This document shows, piece after piece, positions 18,609 to 29,200 of a stretch of 64,000 nt of DNA. The notes beneath the pieces are model-generated. The model did no database searches. It was given only the letters and a program-made list of their open reading frames with translations, and was not told the DNA's origin. Both the position numbers and the translations under genes were made by a program. The DNA comes from Pseudomonas solani (GTDB lineage: Bacteria; Pseudomonadota; Gammaproteobacteria; Pseudomonadales; Pseudomonadaceae): assembly GCF_026072635.1 (NCBI RefSeq), contig NZ_AP023081.1:280501-344500 (forward strand). Reading direction: 5' to 3'. Every line of letters starts with the position of its first letter. Within the stretch, counting starts at the first letter, position 1.

Positions 18609-20246
18609 TCAACGCAGGACAATCTGGGCCAGCACCTGTCCGCTGTCCTGGTCCGGCACCACATCCTTGAGCGTGTTCGCCGCGACCAGGCTCAGGCTCA
18701 GATGCCGGCCCCAGTTGAAGTTGAGGCCGACACCCACGCTCTGCAGGTCGATGTCGGCGATGCCGAGCTCCATGGCCCGGCCGTAGTCGAAGAAGACGAA
18801 GGGCTGCCAGCGTTCGCTCGGCCGCCACCAGGCCTCCAGGTTCAGCGTCGCCCCCTGGGGCGAGGAGATCACCCCGGGGTCGTAGCCCCGGACGCTGCTG
18901 ATGCCGCCGAACTGGTAGAACAGCGACGCCGGCAGCGCCTGGGTGTCACTGGCGAACTGCCAGCCGAACCGCCCCACCAGCTCGTACTGCTCGCCCAGCG
19001 CACGGGACAGGTAGCCCTGCCCGTTGAGCAGGCCATAGCTGCCGCCGTCGCCGCTCACGGCGTTATCCACCTGCGCCTGGCGCACGCGCTGTTCGTAGCG
19101 CAGGTACCAGGGCGCGGAGCGGTACTCCACCTGGCCGCGCAGGAAGCCTTCCCGGGTATCCACCTCGCTCAGGGTGAAGCCCTCGATGGTGTTCTCGGAG
19201 CGCTGCTGGTTGTAGCCGACGCCCCCCTGCAGGACCCAGTGCTCGTCCAGCCACCAGGGCTGGTCGAAGCCCAGCGTCCAGGTCCTGGACTCACCCTCGA
19301 TGTTCAGCGACGCCAGCGGGCCTTCCTCGACCGTCATGCTGTTGCCGCCGACCTCGCCATAGGCGACACCGTTCCAGCGATTGACCGGGCGGCTGTAGCG
19401 CACGCTGCCGTACTGCGACCCGGAGGTCGCCACCAGCAACAGGTTGAGGGCGTCGGCGGCCCCGGTCGGCGAGAACCAGGTCAGGCTGCCGCCGTACTGC
19501 TCGCGGCCGGTGCCCTCGTTCCCGTAGTTGTTGGCGAACAGGCTCCATTGCAGGCTGTCGGGCTCGAAGGCCTCCAGCTCGACCGCGGTGGTGCCGAACC
19601 GTGCGCCCGGCGCCAGGCTTGCCGTCACCTGGGGGCCGGGCGTGGTCGCGTTGAAGCGCTGGATGGCATTCATCAGGGCCGGGCTGTCCAGGGTCGTGCC
19701 CGGTTCGACGTGCAGGCGCCGATCATAGAATGCATCGTCCACCCGGCGCGGGCCGCCCTTCCAGGAAACCTGGTCGACCTTGGCCTCCACCAGCACGATG
19801 CGCAGTTGGCCGCCCTCCAGGTCCTGCGCAGGGATCAAGGCGCGGGCCGTCAGTTGTCCGCGCGCCTCGTACAGCTCGTTGATCGCCCTGAGCAGGCGGT
19901 TCAGGTCCTCGAAGCCGATCTCGCGCCCGACATAGTGCCGCGCCATGGCCTCCAGTTGCTCGCGCGGCAGGTACTCGGAGGCGTTGAAGCCGATGCCGGA
20001 GAGGACGAAGCGTTCCCCACCCTCCGGCAGCCGCTGGTCCTCCGGCTCTTCGCCCCGCAACGCCGGCACCTGGGTGCGCCGTGCGCGCTCCTCGATACGC
20101 CGTTGCTGCTGGATCTGCTCGATCTGCTCGCGCTGCAGGTTGGGGTTCACCAACCCCGGCACCTGCGGCGCGATGGTTTCGGCCAGGGCCGGCAGCGGCC
20201 CGGCGGCCAGGCTCGTCAGCACCAGCCAGGAACAGCGACGGGTCAT
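18609..20246 (-). CDS. TpsB outer-membrane transporter (ShlB/FhaC family)
   Basis: The 545-residue protein has a signal peptide (ending near ALA, residues 18-23), a Gln/Glu/Arg-rich plug helix and linker (REQIEQIQQQRRIEERARR), POTRA domains, and a C-terminal 16-strand barrel. The family barrel motif appears as SSVRGYDPG near residue 440, the VRGY signature of the conserved loop 6. The C-terminus ends in LAQIVLR. The ATG at 20246 lies two bases past the tpsA stop; an in-frame TTG at 20261 overlaps tpsA. It exports the adjacent giant TpsA exoprotein through the outer membrane. The close spacing shows the two are co-translated and form a dedicated two-partner secretion pair. Confidence 0.95.
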   Translation of the reverse strand: MTRRCSWLVLTSLAAGPLPALAETIAPQVPGLVNPNLQREQIEQIQQQRRIEERARRTQVPALRGEEPEDQRLPEGGERFVLSGIGFNASEYLPREQLEAMARHYVGREIGFEDLNRLLRAINELYEARGQLTARALIPAQDLEGGQLRIVLVEAKVDQVSWKGGPRRVDDAFYDRRLHVEPGTTLDSPALMNAIQRFNATTPGPQVTASLAPGARFGTTAVELEAFEPDSLQWSLFANNYGNEGTGREQYGGSLTWFSPTGAADALNLLLVATSGSQYGSVRYSRPVNRWNGVAYGEVGGNSMTVEEGPLASLNIEGESRTWTLGFDQPWWLDEHWVLQGGVGYNQQRSENTIEGFTLSEVDTREGFLRGQVEYRSAPWYLRYEQRVRQAQVDNAVSGDGGSYGLLNGQGYLSRALGEQYELVGRFGWQFASDTQALPASLFYQFGGISSVRGYDPGVISSPQGATLNLEAWWRPSERWQPFVFFDYGRAMELGIADIDLQSVGVGLNFNWGRHLSLSLVAANTLKDVVPDQDSGQVLAQIVLR

Positions 20247-20248
20247 GC

Positions 20249-23200
20249 TTACAACGCCCAATGTGCCACCTCGTTTCCTTCCAGCCGCTCATCGGCTACA
20301 TCGATGTTGATACGGGTATCCAGGGGGACCTGGCTCCAGCTCGGCGCCCAGACGGTGACCACCGCGCCCCGCAGGCGGGCGGCTTCCAGCAGGGACGCGA
20401 GGCGTACCAGGGTGAGCCCGGACGACAGGTGCTGCTCGGCATAGCGGGCCGCCGTGATGCCCTCGTAGGGCACCCCTTCGCCCTCGTGGCTCGCGCTGAA
20501 GTTGGGGACGACCACCTGGTGGGTCAGCTTGCGGTGCAGGACATAGGCGTTGGTGCTCGACAGCAGGCTGTCCTGCTTCAGGCTGAACGCCTTGTCCAGT
20601 TCGTACAGCTGGATATCGGCGTCCGCCATGTAGCTCGGGCTGGCGTTGTCCATGCGTACCCGGGCCAGGGGCGTGCGCAGCTCCAGGCGCTCGACGCCGC
20701 GTGCATCGCGCAAATCGACCCGGGCCGCCGTGGTGTCGATCAGCGCATCGGCCACATGCAGCCGCGGCGCCACGATGTCGGCGGCCTCCAGGCGCAATGC
20801 CAGCGTCTGCGCCACCTGGCCAGCGCCGCTGCCCTCGGCCCAGAGGTCGAGCTGGCCACTCCCGGTATGCCGCCCATAGAGCTGGCTGTCCCGTGCATGC
20901 AGATCCAGTCGCTGGCCGATCCCCGCGTCCGCCACGCGAACGAGGTCGCCGGCCCACAGGCTGAGGCTCGGTGCCTCGGCCCGCTGCAGATGGATGCTGG
21001 AGGCGACTACCGCGCCGCCTCTCACCCCGGCGCGCAGCACGGCCCCCTGTTCGGCGACCAGTTGGGTGCCACGGATGTCCAGCAGGCCGTCCAGTAGGGC
21101 CTGCCCCTTGGCCAGCAGATGCTCGAAGGCGATGCCCGCGTCAGCCGACCAGCGCTGGTCGCCGCCACTGCGGCTGGTGGCCACACGGATCAGGCCACGG
21201 GACAGCAGGTCCACGGAACGGGCCGCCACCAGGTCGCCCAGCAGCAGGCTCGCGCCTTCGGCCTGGATGCGCCCGTTGCGGCTTTCCACCTCGGCCACCG
21301 CGATGTCGCCAGCCGCCGCCAGGACGATGTCGCCCGCGATCGAGCGGCCTTCATGCAGGCCGGTGGAGGTGATGCGACTGACGCGTACGTCGCCCTTGTC
21401 CGCCTTGAGCAGGACGTTGCCGCCCGCCTCGACGAACTGGTCGATATGGATCGCCCCGCCCGAGTTGATGGTGACGTCGCGCCCCGCCCGCACGCCCTGC
21501 AGCGCGACCGTACCGGCAATGTCGAAGCGCAGGTCGCGACCGGCTTCGGCGACGCCGTTGAGGTCAAGGTCGCCGCCCACGCCAACCACCAGGTCGCGCC
21601 CGGCCTTCAGCGAGTAGGTGCCGCCGAACAACACGGTGGGCAGGCTCAGGTCACCGCCGGCGACGACGCCGATGTCCCGCTTCGCCTCCACCACAAGCCC
21701 GAACACGTTGCCGTGGCCCTGGCGGGCGTCGCCGCTGGCCTGCAGGAAGACGTCCTCGCCGAGGCTCGCGACCCGGCCGAAGCGCAGGTTGCGGCCCAGC
21801 ATGCGCAGCTCCAGTTGCGCCTCGGCGTTGCCGCCGAGCACATCGCCGTCCGCCTGCACCAGCAGGTTGCCGCCGCTCGCGAGGTGAGTCGCGACCAGGC
21901 TTTGCGGATCGCTCGGGTCCACGCCCTGGCCGAACCGCACGTTGCCCAGGCTGCCGGCCGCAGTCACCAGGCTCATGTCGCCGCCGCTGCGCCCCTGGTT
22001 CAGCACCAGGTCGCCACGGGTGGAAACCCTGAACAGGCCGGCTGCGCTGGCGCGCCCGAGTTCCGCGCTGGCGGCGCTCAGCTCCAACCCCTGCTGCCGG
22101 CTGTGCAGGTCATCCACGGCGAGGTGACGCGCCGCCTCCAGGCGGACCGCGCCGGTGGCGCTCTCCAGCCGGCCGAAATCGCCGCTGCCGATAGCGGCCG
22201 TCAGGTCGCCCTGCACCTCGGCAACATCGCCCTGCCAGTCGCCCAGGCCCTCGAGTTGCAGGGTGCGCGCCACGGCCAGCGAGCCGAAGCGCAGGCTGCC
22301 CGCGCTTCCGCCGTGCAGCAGCGCGGCATGGCCGGCGACACGGGCCTGCTCCAGCAGCAGGTCGTGGTCGACGCGCACCTGGAGGTCACCCTCGATGTCC
22401 ATCTCGCCAAGCCGCGATGCATTGCCGGCCTGCACTCGCGCCCCCTTGGCCTGCAACCGCTGCAGGGCCAGGTCGCCAGTCAGTTCGATGGTGGTGTCCT
22501 CGCCGGTACTGAGGTTGCCGAGCCGTGCAGAGGTGCCGCGCAGTTGCAGACGCCCGCCAGCATCCAGGTCGCCGAGCAGCAGTGCGTCGCGCAGCGTCAA
22601 GTCCACGGCACCGCCGACCTTGGCGCTGCCGATCTCGCTGCGGCCTGCATCCAGGGTCCATCCGCCAGTGGCGTCCAGGCGTTCGAGATCGAGGGCGCCG
22701 GCCAGGGTCTGCCTGACCTGCCCGGTCACGCTGGCGCTGCCGAGACGCGCCGAGGCGGCCTGCAGCGTCCAGCCGCCGCCGGCCAGCAGCGCCTGTTGGT
22801 CCAGCATGCCGCTCAGCACCTGCTGCACCGCGCCCCGTACATCCGCACGGATGACCTGGGCGTCGGTGCCACGCAGGTTCCAGCCCTGCCCTGCCTCCAG
22901 GCTGCCGAGTCGCAGGCCGTCGCGCAGGGTCATGTCCACCGCTCCGCCGACCTTGGCGCTGCCGATCTCGCTGCGGCCTGCATCCAGGGTCCATCCGCCA
23001 GTGGCATCCAGGCGTTCGAGATCGAGGGCGCCGGCCAGGGTCTGCCTGACCTGCCCGGTCACGCTGGCGCTGCCGAGACGCGCCGAGGCGGCCTGCAGCG
23101 TCCAGCCGCCGCCGGCCAGCAGCGCCTGTTGGTCCAGCATGCCGCTCAGCACCTGCTGCACCGCGCCCTGCACCTCCGCACGGGTGACCTGGGCGTCGGT

Positions 23201-26200
23201 GCCACGCAGGTTCCAGCCCTGCCCTGCCTCCAGGCTGCCGAGTCGCAGGCCGTCGCGCAGGGTCATGTCCACCGCTCCGCCGACCTTGGCGCTGCCGATC
23301 TCGCTGCGGCCCGCATCCAGGGTCCATCCGCCAGTGGCATCCAGGCGTTCGAGGTCGAGGGCGCCGGCCAGGGTCTGCCTGACCTGCCCGGTCACGCTGG
23401 CGCTGCCAAGACGCGCCGAGGCGGCCTCCAGCGTCCAGCCGCCGCCGACGTACAAAGCGTCTGCCTGCAGGTCGCCATCATGGGACTGCACCAGCGCACC
23501 ACCGAACTTCGCGGTCCCGAGGGTCGCGGACGCACTGTGCAGGTCGCCGGTGCCGGCGACGTCCAGTTCGTCGATGCGCAGTTGCCCGGCCAGCTGGGCC
23601 CGGAGGCCGCCGAGGTGGCTGCGCAGGGTGTCGATGCCAAGCGCGTCGCCCGCCAGGTCCAGGTCCCGCTGGGCGCTCAGCGCACCCAGTTCGACCCGGC
23701 CATTGCCGCGCAGCTGGACGCCGTCGCCACTGCTCACCCGATCGAGCTTCAGGTTGCCCAGGGAACGCAGCCACTGACCTGCACCGCTGTCCAGGCTGCC
23801 GCCCTGGATGCCGGCCGCCAGGGCCAGGTACAGCGCCCCGGTGGCGCTGTCCACCTCGAGGCGCCGGGCCGCCAGCTCGATGCCCTGGGCCTGCGAGCCG
23901 ATGTCGCCAAGGGCGGAGAGCCGCAGCACGCCGTCGGCCTGCCAGCGGCTGCCAGCGGCGAGCCCGGCCAGGCTGGCGGCCTGGATATTCAGGTCGCCGC
24001 TTGCGATGGTCACATCGCCCAGCCGCACGTCGCCGCCACTGGTGAGGCTCATGCCGTGGCGGGCCTGCAGGCTGGCACCATCGACCGTCGACCAGCCACC
24101 GGCGATGTCCGCCACCAGGCCGCCGAGTTGCCACTGGCCACCCTGGTGCAACTCGCCGACCTGAGCCAGGTCGAGCGTGCCGTCCACGCTCAGGGTGCCC
24201 AGGCGCAATACGCCCGGTTGACTGGCGAGGCCCTGCAAGCCACCGAGCCAGGCGTCGCCGCCCAGGTCCAGGTTGATCTGCTGCGAGGCGGAACCGGTGC
24301 CCAGTTGCAGCCGCTGCCCGACTGCACCGGTGGTGCCGCTGACCTTGAGATCGATCTGGCCGCCCAACAGGTTCTCGCCCAGCTGGCTGGCCGAACGCAG
24401 GTTGCCCAGCACCTGCAGCGACAGGCGCTCGACGCCGGTCAGGCGATCGAGGCTGAGGTCGCCGTGCTGGACCAGGTCCAGCAACCGTGCCCGGGCGGTG
24501 AGGTCTCCGGTGACCGCCAAGTTCAGTGCCTGCTTGCCACCGATGGCGCCGCCGGTCGCCTCCAGGGTCACGTCGTGGCCACGGATCACCACCTTGTCGC
24601 CATTGGCGCTCTCGATGCTGCCATCGGTCTTCAGGCTGATGCTGCGGCCGTCGAGGGCGAAGACGTTGAAGTCCTGGTCGCCGCCGAGGAACAGGTCGCT
24701 CTGGGCCGTGGCGGTCAGGGTGCCACTGGCCTTGACGTTGACATCGTCGCGTTGCGCGACCCGGATCAGCAGCGGGTTGCCGGCATCGAACTCGATGTCG
24801 TCGCGCTCGGCGGACGCCAGGGCGGCGCGCTGCTCGTTGGTGAGCGAGGCGGTCTTGCTCAGGTCGATGACGATCGCATCCGCCTTGAGGCGACCGATGC
24901 GCGACGCCTCCAGGGTGACATTGCGCCCTTCGATGTTATTGGCCTCGCGTACCACCGAGCCGCCGTCGTCCCGCCGCAGCAGGCTGGCGGCGATGGAGTA
25001 GCGCAACTGGTCCTCGCTCCACGTGGCCGTCTGCTCGAGGCTCCTGAGCTCGGCATCCTGCAGCTGATAGGTGAAGTTCGGGTCGTAGGTGGTTCCGCCG
25101 TAGGTGGCATGCAGCGCCTGGTAGTCGGCCATGCGCCGGGCCTCCTCGCTGGCGATCCGCTGCTCGCTCCAGCCCAGGCCTGCCAGTTGCTCGCGCTGGC
25201 CGGCGCTGAAGGCGGCCTGGCTCGCGTCGAACGCCACCTCGCCCCCCTGGCGCAGGCGCCAGTACTGGGCATAGCGTTGCTGCCCGGCCTTGATCAGGGC
25301 GCCGCGCTGCTGCGCCATGGCCTCCTCGGCCGCGCTTCCGGTCAGCCCCATGCTCGTCCAGAGCCGCTGCAGCTCCTCGAGCGCGCGGTCGTCGTAGCCC
25401 AGCTCGCTGTTGCCGTCATAGAGGTTGCCCGAGGCCACCTTGACCCAGACATCGCCACCGGCCTTGAGCTGATCCAGCCAGAGATCCCCCCCCACTTCCT
25501 CGAGCTGGATGTCCCCCACCGCGCTGGCGCGCACCAGGCCCTTGGCGCCGTTGCCGGAGTCCAGGCGCAGTGCATGACCGGCGCTGCCGACGCTGCCATG
25601 GGTGGAAACCAGCTCGATGGCGTTGCCGGTCACCGTCATGCCACCGATGCCGAGGATGTCGCCCTGGGCGCTGAGGCCGATGTGCTCGCCACCCGCGCTC
25701 AGGCGGCTGAGGTTGACCCCGCCGTTGAGCGCCTTGAGGTCGATGCTGCCGTTGCGACTGGAGGCGCCCAGGCTGCGGGTCGCTTCGACACGCAGGGCCT
25801 GCTCGCGGCTGCCGATCGACTGCCCGGCGTCCAGGTCCAGGTCGCGCGCCGCGATCACCAGGTTGTCGCTGTTCTGCTCCAGGGCGCCGTCGACCTTGAT
25901 CGAGGTGCTGCCGCTGAGGTTGTACATCGAGCCGCGCAGGGTGACCGAGCCCTTGGAGATGAGGTCGATCAGCCCGCTTTCGCTGCCGATGAAGCTGATG
26001 TCGATGGGCCGGTCGGCCTGCACCGCATAGCGGTTGATCTCCTTGCTGCCCGAGCTGTAGACGGTGGTCTTGGTGGTCCGGTAGATCTGGCACCAGATGA
26101 AGTGCGCCTGGCAGTAGCCACCGCTGTATTCGTTGATCTTGACCGGGTCCTTGGTGGTGTAGGTCTCGTTGACGCGGGCGATCTCACCCTGGCCGATGCC

Positions 26201-29200
26201 AACCCGGAAGGCCGCCAGGATCGAGTTGTCCGGATCCTGGTCGGCCAACTGCAATGCGTAGCCCTGCATGATCGCGTTGAGCTGGGCGTCATCGACGAAG
26301 CGGTAATTGCGAATCAGGTTCTTGTCGATCCTGTACAGCCCGCTGGTGGAGCCCATGTACTCCGCACCCGGGATCGCCGTGCTCTGCCCCTTGACCGTGT
26401 TCTCCCAGGCCAGGGTGCCGTCCCCGGTGGGGATGAAACCCCAGAAGGCATCCCAGTATTCCTGGCGAGTGGTGGTGGTGCTGTCGTCGCGCCCCGTCAG
26501 CCAGACATAGGAACGCCCCGCCGTGGTGGTGTAGGTCGCATCGCGTCCGGCGCTGCTGCCCTTGAGGGTCAACGGGCCGTTGCTCCAGCCTTCGTAGCGC
26601 TGCACCTGGTCGCCCACGCGGGTATAGACGGTGGACCAGAGACGCTCGCCACCGATCTGCTGGCCGTTCTCGCCACGCCCCAGGTCGTTGATGCGCAGGG
26701 TGCCTTCGACGCCGTTGCCCAGGTCGAGCCCGGCGATTTCCAGGCGACGACTGGTGTTGTTGGTGATGTGCACCTGGCTGAAGCCGTCGAGCACCTTGAG
26801 CTGGCCCTTGCCCGTGCTGAGGATGTGCCCGGTCAGCTCCATGTAGCCCCCGCCCACCTGCACCTGGTCCAGCACGATGCTGTTGCTGTCGAAGTCCCAG
26901 GCATAGCCGAGCGTGCCGGTGCGCGCGTCGGTCTGCACCAGTTGCAGCCGGTTGCCGACCGCCTGCGAGCGCAGGCTGTCGAGATTGGCGAAGCGCGACT
27001 CGTCGATGGTCACGCGCCAATCCGCCACGCCACTCTGGATCAGGCCGTTGATGTTCAGGTAGAGCGCGTTGATCACCACGTTCTGCCCGGCGACCGTGGC
27101 GGAACCGTTGTTGTAGAGGGTGCTGCCGTTGTTGTTGCTGGCCGGGTCTCCACCGATATGCACGAAGGCATTGGGATTGTTGAGGACGAAGTCCTGTCCG
27201 GCGCTCAGGCTGAGCTTCTGCGCACGGATATCGGCATTGGCGTAGATGCTGCCGTACTTGGCGCTGAGCTCGATCTCGCCACGCTTGTTCAGCAGGCTGC
27301 CGTTCACGTAGATGTCGGCCGCCGGCATGCTCAGGCCGGAGACGTCCTTGGGATTGTCGGCGGGGTTGCGCAGGTTCTGCACCAGGATGCGCGGCGCGGC
27401 CGAGTTCTCGGCGACCGTGATGCTGGCGAACGACACCGTGCCGGTGCCGGGCTTGTTGGCACTGCGGATGCTGGTATTGCCGGACATCCTGGCGCCGTTG
27501 AACAGCAGCTGGCCGCCGACATGGTCGGGAATCTCCAGGCCCTTCAGGCTGAGGAAGGCCTCGCTGTTGTTGATGATCTCGATCTTCGCGTCGCCCGGTG
27601 CATTGAGCTTGCCGCTGCCGATCAGGGCATCGCCCTGGACCAGGATGTTGCCCGGCTTGGCCAGCACCGGGTCGATCTCCAGCAGCCAGATCTTCAGGCC
27701 CTGGGGCAGCGTGCCCTCGCCCGAGATGGCACCGGGCTTGTCCACCACCTTGCCGCCGATCTGCTCGTAGAGCCGGGCCAGGGTCTTGTTCAGCAGCGTG
27801 CGCTCGGCCTCGAAGGCCGCACGCTCGACGGCGGAGATGCCGTAGTTGGACAGGCGATCATTCAACTCCTGCAAACGCCGGGTGAGCAGTTGCGAGTACT
27901 CGCCCTGGCTCAGGGTCCAGGTGATGCCGTCGCTGGCCTCCTGCATCACCGGCACCACGGTCAGGGTGCCCCGGGTGGAGGCATTGAGGCTGGCCGGGTC
28001 CACTTCCTTGCCATCGAGCAGATACTTCAGCCCACTGATCACCAGCTTGCGCTGGCTGTAGACGCCGGCGTCGAGCTGGCCGTCGATGCGCACCAGGCCC
28101 TGCGCCTCGTTGCGCGTGCCGCCACCGGTGATGTCCAGCGATACCTGGCCGACGATCGCCCCCAGCAGGTCCGCCGCGGCCTGTCGATAGAGGTCCCTGC
28201 CCACGCCCTTGCCGGAGAGCACGCCCTGGCCCTGGCCGGCATACGCATGGATGTCACCCACGCTGCGCAGGCCGCTGCCGGCCTCCACCTGCAGGTTGCT
28301 GCTGCGGATGTATTCCGCCGCCGCTGCGGGGTCCGTCACCACCGGGAAGGCGGTGTTGTTCCACAGGTCGGTGCGTGCGGTGAGTTCGGCACGGTTGACC
28401 GCGCCGTCCAGGCCATGGCCGGCCAGCAGGCGCAGGTCGCCGTAGGCGAACAACGCCGCGTTGCCACGCACCTGGGCCAGGTAGTCGGCCTTCACCCGGG
28501 CCAGGCTGCTGCCGCTGGCCGCGCCTGCGGCCCCGTAGGTCTTGGCATTGGCGTTGCTGTCGATGGCATAGGCGCCACTGGCGGCGAGCACCAGGTCGCC
28601 CACGCTGTAGAGGTCCGACCGCTCACCGATCCGGGCCTCGGCGTTGCTCTTGAGCACATCGATCGACGACTCGGCCCGGGCGATGCTGATCGCGCCGCCG
28701 CTGTCGAGTTTCACCCGGTCATAGGCATCGACCCGGTTGAACGCCTGGATCTCCAGCTTCTGCGGATTGCGCCAGTCACCCTCCACGCGCAGCCGCACAT
28801 CGTTGCCGACCAGGCTGCGGGTATCCAGGGCAATGGAGGTGAGGCTGCGCGCCGCCGCCGCATCCAGCACGCCGCCGGAGCCGGACTGCACGTTGTAGGC
28901 CGTCGCCTGGGGCTTGCTCACCAGCGCGCGTGCGCTCTGGCTGTAGCCCTGGCTCTCGATCCGGGCGCCGTCCAGCAGCAGCGCGCTGGTGGCCAGGTCG
29001 AGGTCGTTCTGTGCATGGGCGCCGCTCACCCCGAGCAGCGCCGCGCTGGTGCTGTCGACGAAGCTGTTGAAGCGCGACTGCTGCAGCGCACTGAGCGCCA
29101 GGCTGCCGACCTTCATCACGCCGTCCTGGGCACCGCGTGCCCACAGGCTGGCGAGGGTGCGGCTGCTGTCGGCGGTCTTGCCGACGGCGGCGGCGCCACT

